Shown here piece by piece: positions 1 to 7,548 of a stretch of 64,000 nucleotides of DNA. Origin of the DNA: Verrucomicrobia bacterium 12-59-8 (lineage in GTDB: Bacteria; Verrucomicrobiota; Verrucomicrobiae; Verrucomicrobiales; Verrucomicrobiaceae); the NCBI GenBank assembly GCA_002279765.1, contig NCCR01000012.1, forward strand, positions 21,897 to 85,896, read 5' to 3'. Position 1 is the stretch's first letter. The number at the start of each line of letters is the position of its first letter. A program made the translations under genes and the position numbers. The notes under the pieces were generated by a model. The model saw only the letters and a program-made list of their open reading frames with translations, had not been told where the DNA came from and searched no databases.

Positions 1-783
1 GCCGGCCTCGGCGATGTAATCCGTGTTTGCTATCAGAATGCCAGCTATCGCATGCTAAGTGAAACCACACAGCCGGTTCCCGTGATCATGGCTTCACACA
101 ATCCGTTTGCGATGGAGATCTTCCGCCATCATCGCAATGCAAAGCATTTCATTCTCTACGATCTCGCGCACAAATATGAGGAGTTCCTCAATGCCGGCCT
201 GCGCGGGCCGGACATCAGCCGTGCGTTGTGTGACTTTGCCGGTGTGGATTATGCACAATTGATACGAGGCCCTGCAAACGGGCATGTACCGGTGTTCGAC
301 GCGCCGGATGAAGTCGATTCGAAGGGACACATTGTGTTTCAACCCTTCGCTGGCAATGCGTCCTACCGATCGCTGCCGCCGGATGTGATTGAAAAGACGG
401 TGCAGGTGCTGCGAAGCCTGCCCTATCGGGTGTTTGTAGTCACACGCAGCTATCTCCGGCCAGGGGCGAAGGGAAAAGCGCTCCATGCCGTGGAAGACGC
501 ATGGTCCTTGGAAGGTGGCAACATCACGGTGCTCGACAGTCTGACGGTACCCGCAACGCTGAATCTTATCAAGAGCAGCCGCGCCTATGTGGGAAGCTGG
601 TCCAGCCTGCAGCAGGCTGCCTGGTTTGAGAACAAACCTGTGGCGGTGTTTTACCCTGAAAACTACCACGATGTAACACAGCGCACCGGTTACGCCTTTG
701 GCATGGACCGCACCAACACACTGGGCCGTGAATACCAGCAGGTGGATGCGGCTGAGCTGGAGGAATTTCTGCAACGCTGGTGA
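1..783 (+). CDS. Glycosyltransferase, GT9/heptosyltransferase-like (5' end outside window)
   Basis: The reading frame is open from base 1, so the start codon lies outside the window; 260 residues are visible. The first visible residues, GLGDVIR, resemble the N-terminal G-x-GD-hydrophobic nucleotide-sugar loop of ADP-heptose:LPS heptosyltransferases and other GT-B enzymes. Near the C-terminus, a segment reading GSWSSLQQAAW followed by KPVAVFYP matches the layout of the donor-binding half of that fold, where a Ser/Thr-rich turn precedes a helix and a V-x-V-F-Y-P strand. It probably transfers a sugar in LPS or capsule assembly, on the cytoplasmic side. The stop codon abuts the stop of the convergent pyruvyl transferase-like gene with no spacer. 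The family call is moderate and no substrate can be named. An internal ATG at 52 is not thought to be the start. Confidence 0.6.
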   Translation, partial: AGLGDVIRVCYQNASYRMLSETTQPVPVIMASHNPFAMEIFRHHRNAKHFILYDLAHKYEEFLNAGLRGPDISRALCDFAGVDYAQLIRGPANGHVPVFDAPDEVDSKGHIVFQPFAGNASYRSLPPDVIEKTVQVLRSLPYRVFVVTRSYLRPGAKGKALHAVEDAWSLEGGNITVLDSLTVPATLNLIKSSRAYVGSWSSLQQAAWFENKPVAVFYPENYHDVTQRTGYAFGMDRTNTLGREYQQVDAAELEEFLQRW

Positions 784-1677
784 TTACCGGTGAATGAACC
801 GGCGCAGCACCTCGAAATGAACGGTTGCGGCGCTTGTGTCTTCATCCAATTTTTCCATGCGAATTTTATAAGGCGCATCCACCGGCGTGATAAAAGGCAC
901 ACGGCTTACGCGGGAGAAGATCATCCCATGATAGCGGCCGGTAATGACAAAACGTGACCGTGCGATGCTTTCAAACGCCACCTTGGGTCCGGGCGCGGCG
1001 ATGATCTGCGCTTGAGGAAAAAGTTCCGCGACTTCAGCAAGCAACCGGCGATCATCCACCGGTGCCCCCATGCCCAGCCAAGTCACCGGCATGCCACTTG
1101 CGGCAAACTGACGCAGGTAGTGATTCGTCAACGCATTGCGCGCATTAACGAGGCCCGCCGGAACCAGCGTTATGGACCGCATGCATTCCACAGACATTCC
1201 GATTTCAGGCTGGTACAGATAGGCGGCATCAGGAACAAAAAAAACGTCGTCACGCCCACTGATCTCCTGCGCAATGCGCACGCAACGGGGTGAACGAAGG
1301 GTGATGAAATGAGCCTGCTTCAAATAGTAAACCCAAGGTTGCAGCGCGGCGGCGTATTCCCCCTCGCGGTTAATTTGAAACTGAAAGCCGCAGGAAAGAA
1401 AGCCCCACGGAATGCGACGTTCAATCGCCGCATCCATGTAGAATTTCATGCACCGGAAATGCGGTGATTCCATTCCTGCACCCCCTTCTTTCGCATTGTT
1501 GTAAACAATCCCCCCTCCACCCATGACAAGCATGCCGAGATCGTCCGGCAGGCTGGCTGGCAGGTCAGAGTTGTAGAACACCAGCTCGTGATCCGGCAGG
1601 TACTGCGTAAAGACCAGCGGATAGGTGTCATCACCAACGTTACCGTAACCCGATGCTCCGACGAAAGCAATTTTCAT
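784..1677 (-). CDS. Polysaccharide pyruvyl transferase family protein
   Basis: A 297-residue protein that opens MKIAFVGASGYGNVGDDTYP, the N-terminal nucleotide-binding-type loop (G-N-x-GDD) characteristic of the polysaccharide pyruvyl transferase (CsaB/WcaK) family. A later G-R-Y-H-G motif near residue 245 followed by F-S-R-V-S is the other typical signature. These enzymes add a ketal pyruvate to cell-surface sugars, using phosphoenolpyruvate in the cytoplasm. The ATG at 1677 was chosen because conserved sequence begins directly at it; an upstream in-frame ATG at 1734 would add 19 unconserved residues. It ends immediately next to the convergent glycosyltransferase, which supports a surface-glycan context. 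The family is fairly sure, the acceptor unknown. Confidence 0.75.
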   Translation of the reverse strand: MKIAFVGASGYGNVGDDTYPLVFTQYLPDHELVFYNSDLPASLPDDLGMLVMGGGGIVYNNAKEGGAGMESPHFRCMKFYMDAAIERRIPWGFLSCGFQFQINREGEYAAALQPWVYYLKQAHFITLRSPRCVRIAQEISGRDDVFFVPDAAYLYQPEIGMSVECMRSITLVPAGLVNARNALTNHYLRQFAASGMPVTWLGMGAPVDDRRLLAEVAELFPQAQIIAAPGPKVAFESIARSRFVITGRYHGMIFSRVSRVPFITPVDAPYKIRMEKLDEDTSAATVHFEVLRRFIHR

Positions 1678-1773
1678 GTACTGGAATGATACCACAGGAT
1701 CGGATGGCAATGATAGATCGTTCGCTTGCGGCACCGCAAAAATCTTCTCTCACCAAAATTCCGCTTGTTTCAT

Positions 1774-1789
1774 TTAACCGTTTGGTTAA
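1774..1789. promoter_or_regulatory. Candidate operator (inverted repeat) upstream of the ArsR operon
   Basis: TTAACC-GTTT-GGTTAA is a perfect 6-bp inverted repeat with a 4-bp centre, ending 31 bp before the first gene of the operon that encodes an ArsR-family repressor. Winged-helix ArsR dimers bind short palindromes overlapping their own promoters, so autoregulation is a reasonable inference. No convincing -35/-10 pair could be fixed. Confidence 0.45.
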
Positions 1790-1820
1790 CTATTAAACTG
1801 GTTACAAACCACACACACCT

Positions 1821-2339
1821 ATGAAAACAAATCTGATTCTTATTACCCTGTCCATCCTCTCCTCCACACTCGCCACCTCCGCTGGTGAACTGCCCAAGCC
1901 CTACATCGGCTCTGCGGAGTTTGAGAAAATGAAAACGCTGGCCGGCGACTGGCAGGCCAAGGCTGACATGGGCCAGGGACCGATGACGGTCGCCACGCAG
2001 TATCGCGTCATCGCCGGCGGCAGCGCAGTGGAGGAGCGCATGTTCCCCAACACGCCCAAGGAAATGGTCACCCTTTACCATGAGAAGGACGGCAAGCTGG
2101 TGCTGACACATTACTGCATGCTGTGCAACCGGCCCAGCATGACACTGGTGAAGTCCGATGACAAATCCCTCACCTTCGACCTGAACAAGGACAGCGAGAT
2201 CAAAGTGGACTCTGAGAAGCACATGCACTCCGCCGTCTTCACTTTCGTGGATGCGGATCACCTGACACAGAACTGGACGCTGTTCGACAATGGCAAGGCC
2301 CAGGATGAGCACCCTTTCCAATTTGTGCGCGTGAAGTAA
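1821..2339 (+). CDS. Secreted DUF1579-like hypothetical protein
   Basis: A 172-residue protein with an N-terminal signal peptide (hydrophobic residues about 4-20, predicted cleavage around Ala-Gly). The mature part contains a phrase like L-A-G-D-W-x-A-K followed by T-Q-Y-R-V-I-A-G-G-S-A-V-E-E-R, which resembles the DUF1579/THAP4-like lipocalin-type family, where a G-x-W near the N-terminus starts the barrel. Function unknown; it may be a periplasmic ligand binder. It is the first gene of an apparent three-gene operon with an ArsR regulator and an AHSA1 protein, behind a candidate operator palindrome. In many bacteria DUF1579, ArsR and AHSA1 genes cluster, which supports the assignment. The export signal is clear, the family moderate. 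Confidence 0.6.
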   Translation: MKTNLILITLSILSSTLATSAGELPKPYIGSAEFEKMKTLAGDWQAKADMGQGPMTVATQYRVIAGGSAVEERMFPNTPKEMVTLYHEKDGKLVLTHYCMLCNRPSMTLVKSDDKSLTFDLNKDSEIKVDSEKHMHSAVFTFVDADHLTQNWTLFDNGKAQDEHPFQFVRVK

Positions 2340-2381
2340 GCCCGCTTGCCAGCCCGGCACGCAGCATCCACTCGTTTCTCC

Positions 2382-2756
2382 ATGAGACGCGCCCCCCAGC
2401 CTCTGCTCCTTGATCTCGTTTTCGCCGCACTCTCCGATGCCACACGGCGCGGGCTGCTGTCACGGTTGATCGAGGGCGAGGCCACGGTCGGGACCCTCGC
2501 AGAGCCTTTGCAGATGTCCCTCCCGGCCGTCTCCAAGCATCTGCGTGTGCTGGAGGATGCAGGGCTGCTCAAACGCCGGATCGAAGGACGCACCCACTAC
2601 ATCACCGCCAATCCCAAACCCCTCCGCGAAGCCGTGAACTGGATCGAACGCCACCGCCAGATGTGGGAAGGCAGCTTCGACAGACTCGCCGCCCTCGTGG
2701 AGCAGCCCCCGCCAGAGCCGCCCGCTAAGGAATCCAGCAAGCCCAAAAAATCATGA
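2382..2756 (+). CDS. ArsR/SmtB-family winged-helix transcriptional regulator
   Basis: A 124-residue one-domain regulator. Residues about 13-85 form the ArsR winged helix: F-A-A-L-S-D-A-T-R-R is the family opening, L-P-A-V-S-K-H-L-R-V-L the recognition helix, and the G-L-L-K-R-R-I-E-G-R-T-H-Y stretch the wing. There is no Cys cluster of the metal-sensing kind, so this is probably the ArsR subtype usually paired with AHSA1/SRPBCC proteins (SdpR/YdfF-like) rather than a metal sensor. ATG 2382 is preferred over a TTG at 2346. The stop overlaps the next gene's start in an ATGA, a sign of translational coupling. The C-terminus is Pro/Lys-rich and probably disordered. It probably represses its own operon. 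Confidence 0.88.
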   Translation: MRRAPQPLLLDLVFAALSDATRRGLLSRLIEGEATVGTLAEPLQMSLPAVSKHLRVLEDAGLLKRRIEGRTHYITANPKPLREAVNWIERHRQMWEGSFDRLAALVEQPPPEPPAKESSKPKKS

Positions 2757-3235
2757 ACACTCTTGCCGCCGAACAAACCCTTCAGCTCACCCGCCGCTTC
2801 AAAGCACCGCGCGAGCGCGTCTTTGCCGCCTTCTCCAGCGCCGATGCCATCCAGCAATGGTTTGGCTGCGGACCACCCCACGTCATCGAATGCAGCGCCG
2901 ACTTCCGCGTGGGTGGCAGCTACCGCACCCGTTCGTACAATCCCGAAACGTCCAAAGCCGTTTCTGCCGTGGGTGTTTACCGTGAGATCACTCCGCCCTC
3001 GAAGATCGTTTACACCTGGAAATGGGAGAACGACGAGGACTGGGCCGACTGCGAGTCCCTCGTCACCTTCGAGTTCAAAGCCGTCGGAGAAGAAACCGAA
3101 CTGCATCTCACCCAGACCGGTTTCCCCAGCGACGACAGCTGCCAGAAGCACACCTACGGCTGGACAGGCTGCCTCGACAAACTCGATGCAGTCCTCGCCA
3201 GAGCCCCAGTGCCGTCTTTCAAGACCTGCTGCTGA
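2753..3235 (+). CDS. AHSA1/SRPBCC-domain protein
   Basis: A 160-residue protein of the START-like AHSA1 (activator of Hsp90 ATPase homologue) family. It begins with the usual L-T-R-R-F-K-A-P-R-E-R-V-F-A-A-F pattern, followed by a W-F-G-C-G-P strand, a F-R-V-G-G-S-Y-R turn and late L-H-L-T-Q-T-G-F strand and W-x-x-C-L-D-K-L-D helix, which together build the hydrophobic cavity of the fold. Ligand unknown; bacterial members are thought to bind small hydrophobic molecules. It is coupled to the ArsR gene by a 4-bp ATGA overlap. Its last 17 bp overlap the 3' end of the convergent glycosyltransferase gene. The family is sure, the role is not. Confidence 0.85.
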   Translation: MNTLAAEQTLQLTRRFKAPRERVFAAFSSADAIQQWFGCGPPHVIECSADFRVGGSYRTRSYNPETSKAVSAVGVYREITPPSKIVYTWKWENDEDWADCESLVTFEFKAVGEETELHLTQTGFPSDDSCQKHTYGWTGCLDKLDAVLARAPVPSFKTCC

Positions 3236-4670
3236 GCTGCAGGGGCTGAGTTTCCTGCCGCCGCTTCGCCTGGCGCGGGGCGGTGGGCAGCAGCGCCTGA
3301 AACTGCCGCGCCACAGTCTCCCAGCGAAAGGTCTCACCGCGCACGTGCGCCAGTCCTTCTGCGGCAAGACGGCCGCGTGCCGCCTTGCTCTGATAAAGCG
3401 CCTGCAACGCAGCCACGAACGGCGCTTCATCAACGAGGGCTCCTTCGGTGTTGATTTCGGGATGAATGAGCGTGCGTGAACACGGCACTTTCACCGCTGG
3501 CATGGCCCACTCGCCCAGTGCAGAAGAATCGGGCACGATCTGCGGAATGCCGCAAGCCATGCCTTCCATCGTGGTGAGTCCCCAGCCTTCACCGAGCGTG
3601 GTGGTCATCTGCATGTCGAGGCAGTTGTAGATGTGCCTCAGACTCTGTGCGTCCTGCAAATCGCGGATGTCTTCCGCGCCGGTGAGGATCAACCGGTCGG
3701 CGACACCATAGTAGGCGGCCACTCGGCGCAGATCCCAACCCGTGTCCTTTTGAGCGCAGTGCAGCAGCAGATGCGCATTGGTGACGTTGTGCTGTTTGAT
3801 CCAGGCGGCGAAAATCTGGATCGTGAGATCAAGTCGTTTGCGCGGCTGATTGCGGTTAACGTTGCCAACGATGAAGGCGTTTGATGGCACCTTCAGACCC
3901 AAAAGCCGCCGTGCCGCAAGACGGTCTGATGGCTGAAATACCTCCGTCTCGATGCCGTGTGGAATGATATGACGTCCGCCGGTGAAACCTGCGGAGCAGG
4001 CTGCCTGATGTCCAAAGTCGGTGTACCAAACGGCAGCGTGCAGTTTATTGAGTTCAACCATCGCTTCAGGGTCGAGATTGCCGCCATCCACAGGCATGTA
4101 GCCGATGACCGGAATCCCAGCGGGAGCAATTTTGGCAAATTGTGCGACGTTCCACCAGTCGTTGTTAATGACAACAGCGGTGGGATCAAACTCGGTACAA
4201 AGATGTTGGAAGCGGTTCATGCCCCACATGTCACCCCCCTGCCATGCAGGGATGACTTGGTACGGCAGCTCGTGTGGCGCACCCTCGTAATTGACACCTG
4301 ACACAATGACCTCCCAGTCATGGTGCAGATGATTCAATACCGCATGAGTGACGGTGGCGAAGCCAGTGGGAACCAAAACATCCCCAATCCATAGCAGGCG
4401 TGGTTTGTGTGACCGGACCTGGTTCACCGGCTGGACTGTTGTGTGAACCACCGGCGGCTGCATGCCGAGCTGGGCTGCTGCAATGGCCACGCCACTGGAC
4501 ATGACGGCCATGCCACTCGGAGAACGTGTGGCAGCAACCGTCTGGGACGACGGCTTTGATTTCGTCTTCGACACGCTTTTTTTCTGCACGCTCACCGGGG
4601 CAGACTTTGCCTGCTGGCGTACGGATTTTGTAGTACTGGCTTTCTGATGGATATTGGAGTGTTTGTTCAT
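3219..4670 (-). CDS. GT4-type glycosyltransferase with Lys/Ser-rich N-terminal tail
   Basis: A 483-residue protein. Residues about 1-95 are Lys/Ser/Thr/Gln-rich, low complexity and probably disordered. The GT-B catalytic part begins at about residue 100 (P-R-L-L-W-I-G-D) with a V-P-T-G-F-A loop. The donor domain contains V-G-N-V-N-R-N-Q-P-R-K-R, a typical GT4 phosphate-binding region, and an E-G-W-G-L-T-T-M-E-G-M-A-C-G stretch, the E-x7-E motif of retaining GT4 enzymes. It probably transfers a sugar from a nucleotide donor to a surface glycan. ATG 4670 was chosen because it lies 16 bp after the kinase gene stop; the longer upstream frame would overlap that gene. It is last in the rseP-GT-kinase-GT block. 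Acceptor unknown. Confidence 0.8.
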   Translation of the reverse strand: MNKHSNIHQKASTTKSVRQQAKSAPVSVQKKSVSKTKSKPSSQTVAATRSPSGMAVMSSGVAIAAAQLGMQPPVVHTTVQPVNQVRSHKPRLLWIGDVLVPTGFATVTHAVLNHLHHDWEVIVSGVNYEGAPHELPYQVIPAWQGGDMWGMNRFQHLCTEFDPTAVVINNDWWNVAQFAKIAPAGIPVIGYMPVDGGNLDPEAMVELNKLHAAVWYTDFGHQAACSAGFTGGRHIIPHGIETEVFQPSDRLAARRLLGLKVPSNAFIVGNVNRNQPRKRLDLTIQIFAAWIKQHNVTNAHLLLHCAQKDTGWDLRRVAAYYGVADRLILTGAEDIRDLQDAQSLRHIYNCLDMQMTTTLGEGWGLTTMEGMACGIPQIVPDSSALGEWAMPAVKVPCSRTLIHPEINTEGALVDEAPFVAALQALYQSKAARGRLAAEGLAHVRGETFRWETVARQFQALLPTAPRQAKRRQETQPLQLSSRS

Positions 4671-4686
4671 TGCTATTGGATTTTGG

Positions 4687-6297
4687 CTAATCGGAAGTCG
4701 TGATTTTACATTCGGGAAGCAGGAGACCCAGCTTGTCCGCCAGCATGGCTCCTCCAGGCAGGCGGTTGCTGCTGACACGCAGCAAGCGGAGAGAGCTGCA
4801 TGCAGCGAGATGTTTGACTGCGTCATCCGTCACCATGGGGCTCAAGGTAAGATCAAGGCACTTAAGCGTGGTTATGGGAGCGAGGTGTGCAAGCGTCGAC
4901 ACCGGCACCTTCATCCCCCGCAGACAGAGGTTTGAGACTGTCCCTGCCTGATGGGCAAGCCCAGCAAGTTCCTGGAAATCCGCCTCCTCCTCGAGGGGCG
5001 CCGTGATAAAAGACACCCGCCAGATGGTGAATGGCTCCTGCGGCAGATCGGCCGCATACCAAACGTCAGCGCTTCCTCCCATTTGCTCTTCCGGGTTGGT
5101 GGCGGTCTTCACATTCAAAAAGCCATCATGCGCAAAAACCCATTCCGCCAGTTTCATCTGCTTCGGTGCCGTCGGCTGCATGGCCAGTTTGGCAGGCTGT
5201 TCGGCTTGAGCAGCAGATGAGCCGACCACCTTCCCAGCACTCAGCCAGCCTGCCTGCCAGACAACTGCGCCCGCTAGCAGCAGCACCACCACCGCCGCCG
5301 CCACCCACGCCAGTCCGCGTTTTGACCCCACCGAAGTTTTCATCTGCACGGTGTCCGCACTGGTGGGTATCCTCACAGGCTCGCCCGAGGCGTTTAGCAG
5401 TTCGCTTTTGGGCAGCCGCCGGAAGTTTTTCCAGTTATGGCTGTTTTTGAAAACCTTTTCCAGCACTTGGGTCATGTCACGGACCTGCTGGTAGCGTTTC
5501 TCGGGGTTGTTTTGCATCGCCTTGCTGACGACAGCATCGATGCCCTTGTCCGCGCCGGAACGAATCGAGGGGGGCTCCCAGATGCCCTTGGGAACATGGC
5601 CAGTGAAGAGTTCATAGATCATCACCCCGAGCGAATAAATATCCGCGCGATGGTCGATGGTCCTGCTCTGATCGAGCGCCTCGGGTGCAATGTAGTCGGG
5701 GGTGCCGATCGTCATGCCTGTGGCGGTGTAATCGACCGCCTGCGGGCCGACGACCTTCGCAAGGCCAAAATCCGCGACCTTCACATTGCCACGCTCGTCG
5801 ATCAGAATGTTCGCCGGCTTGATGTCCCGATGCACAATGCCGTGTTCGTGGGCAAACTGCAGCGCCTGGCAAACTTGGGTGATGATCTTGAGTATCTGGC
5901 TAGGCTCGGGTGGATCACGCTTGAGCAGATACTGCAAATCCTTGCCGGCGACGAACTCCATGGCGTAATACATCTGGCCGTCGGGTGTTTCCCCAAAGTC
6001 ATGCACGGCAATGATGTGCGGATGATTCAACAGCGCGAGCGCATGGGCTTCGCGCTTGAAGCGCTCGGCAAAGCTTTCCTTGTTCCGATGCACCTGCGGC
6101 AGCAGTTTCACCGCCACCGTGCGGTTGAGGCTCTTTTGCACCGCCTTGTAAACCGCGCCCATGCCGCCCCGATCTATGAACTCAAGGAACTTGTAGCCGG
6201 GAATCAGTTCATCCAGTTCCGCCGTGGTTGGCGGAACAAAGGATTCAAAATGGACGCCATCACCCCCATTGTCATGCGCCTGCTGCATGCCGTTCAT
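4687..6297 (-). CDS. Membrane Ser/Thr protein kinase (Hanks type) with C-terminal LRR-like domain
   Basis: A 536-residue receptor-like kinase. The N-terminal catalytic domain has a Gly loop (GGMGAVY, residues 44-50), the catalytic Lys in VAVK (64), a conserved Glu near 83, HRDIKPAN (156-163) and DFGLA (176-180), so it should be active. A single transmembrane segment lies at about 329-350, then an outside region with an A-H-D-G-F-L-N stretch and leucine-rich-repeat-like pieces (C-L-R-G-M-K-V-P, L-K-C-L-D-L-T-L-S, L-R-L-L-R-V-S-S-N). The topology suggests sensing outside and phosphorylation inside. It sits between two glycosyltransferase genes (16 and 66 bp gaps), which suggests a link to envelope glycan synthesis. 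Targets unknown. Confidence 0.92.
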   Translation of the reverse strand: MNGMQQAHDNGGDGVHFESFVPPTTAELDELIPGYKFLEFIDRGGMGAVYKAVQKSLNRTVAVKLLPQVHRNKESFAERFKREAHALALLNHPHIIAVHDFGETPDGQMYYAMEFVAGKDLQYLLKRDPPEPSQILKIITQVCQALQFAHEHGIVHRDIKPANILIDERGNVKVADFGLAKVVGPQAVDYTATGMTIGTPDYIAPEALDQSRTIDHRADIYSLGVMIYELFTGHVPKGIWEPPSIRSGADKGIDAVVSKAMQNNPEKRYQQVRDMTQVLEKVFKNSHNWKNFRRLPKSELLNASGEPVRIPTSADTVQMKTSVGSKRGLAWVAAAVVVLLLAGAVVWQAGWLSAGKVVGSSAAQAEQPAKLAMQPTAPKQMKLAEWVFAHDGFLNVKTATNPEEQMGGSADVWYAADLPQEPFTIWRVSFITAPLEEEADFQELAGLAHQAGTVSNLCLRGMKVPVSTLAHLAPITTLKCLDLTLSPMVTDDAVKHLAACSSLRLLRVSSNRLPGGAMLADKLGLLLPECKITTSD

Positions 6298-6363
6298 TTA
6301 AGAACGTGACTGCACCTTTGGCAAGACCTCAGGCACGACAATATAAAATAAGCACTAGAAAAG

Positions 6364-7536
6364 TCATTCTGCCGCCTGATACGCCGTCAGCAATTGTTCA
6401 ACACTGCGCTCCCAGTTCAATTCCTGCGTCAGCCGCGCATGCCCAGCGGCACCCAACTTTTGGCGGCGGAGTTCGTCATCAAGGAGCGCGAGGATGGCGT
6501 CCCCCAGCTTTTCAGCAGAGTTTTCCATGACGTAAACCGCGCTCTCTCCCGCCGAAAAGCGGCCTTCAACGGTACCGAACATGACCATCGGCCTGCCAAA
6601 GGCCATGTATTCGAGCACCTTGTTCATCGTACAATGGTCGTTGTAGGCATTGATGGGGTCGGACGCGACACCGAGGTCGATGGTGCGTAGGGCGCGGCAC
6701 AAAAACTCGTCACTGACACGTCCGGGCATGCTCAGGTAATCCTGCAGGCCAAGACTTGCCCGCAAACCGAGCAGATTCGCATGCTCCGGGCCGGAGCCCA
6801 TGAGCAAAAACTGCACATCGGTGCGCCGCCGGGTGTTGATGATATGATTGGCGGCGTGAACGAGATAGTCCACGCCATCGGCGCTCCCCATGACGCCGAT
6901 GTATCCCACCAGATGTTGTTTCCCGGCGCGCAATGAATCGTCCGGCTCCACAGCGGTGTTCATGCGGTTCGGCGCAGTTCGCACGACGAAGGCGCGGTCA
7001 TCGTCCAGCCTGCCACGCCGTTTGACCGTGCTCAGCACGCTCTGATTGGTGGCGATCACGACATTCGCCAGCGCGAGCGTGCAACGCTCGGCGATGCGTA
7101 CCGCCCAATACATCAGTCCACGCCGGCCAAACTTGGCCTCAAACATTTCCGGCCAGAGGTCATGGACATCAAAGACCACTTTGACGCCGCAGAACAGCTT
7201 GAACGGAAGCGCCACGAGGAACAGCAAATCCGGCGGATTGCAGAGGTGGATGACGTCAAAGCCTCCGCGCCGCCAGGACTTGAGCGCACAGGTGAATTCA
7301 CCCCAGAGAGCGGAGGCGTATTCAGTGATGAAGCCGCCCAGCGATCCAGCCTCGCCACTGATCCAGTGGCGGTAGATTTGAATGCCTTCGAGCACTTCCT
7401 CCGGCTCCGTGTAGCCCCTCATCTGCGGGCAGATGACCGTCACCTGGTGCCCGGCATCACGCAGCGCGCAGCCTTCCTGCCATACGCGCCGGTCGAAGGG
7501 AACGGGTAGGTTCTCAACGAGGATGAGAACGCGCAT
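6364..7536 (-). CDS. Glycosyltransferase family 4 protein
   Basis: A 390-residue GT-B enzyme. It opens R-V-L-I-L-V-E-N-L-P-V-P-F-D-R-R-V-W, a strongly conserved N-terminal pattern of GT4 enzymes of the WbuB/colanic-acid type in which P-x-D-R-R-V-W binds near the acceptor. There is a D-V-H-D-L-W-P-E motif in the first domain, and in the second a G-Y-I-G-V-M-G-S-A-D-G loop, L-L-M-G-S-G-P-E, and V-L-E-Y-M-A-F-G-R-P. It probably builds a surface polysaccharide by transferring a sugar from UDP- or GDP-sugar to a lipid-linked acceptor at the inner membrane. It lies 12 bp after rseP and 66 bp before the kinase gene in the same direction, so cotranscription is likely. Sugar specificity cannot be read. 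Confidence 0.87.
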   Translation of the reverse strand: MRVLILVENLPVPFDRRVWQEGCALRDAGHQVTVICPQMRGYTEPEEVLEGIQIYRHWISGEAGSLGGFITEYASALWGEFTCALKSWRRGGFDVIHLCNPPDLLFLVALPFKLFCGVKVVFDVHDLWPEMFEAKFGRRGLMYWAVRIAERCTLALANVVIATNQSVLSTVKRRGRLDDDRAFVVRTAPNRMNTAVEPDDSLRAGKQHLVGYIGVMGSADGVDYLVHAANHIINTRRRTDVQFLLMGSGPEHANLLGLRASLGLQDYLSMPGRVSDEFLCRALRTIDLGVASDPINAYNDHCTMNKVLEYMAFGRPMVMFGTVEGRFSAGESAVYVMENSAEKLGDAILALLDDELRRQKLGAAGHARLTQELNWERSVEQLLTAYQAAE

Positions 7537-7548
7537 AAGCGGCGGAAA

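Noticed and set aside
5437..6309. 290-codon plus-strand open frame
   Set aside because: It is antisense to the Ser/Thr kinase, whose motifs are complete.
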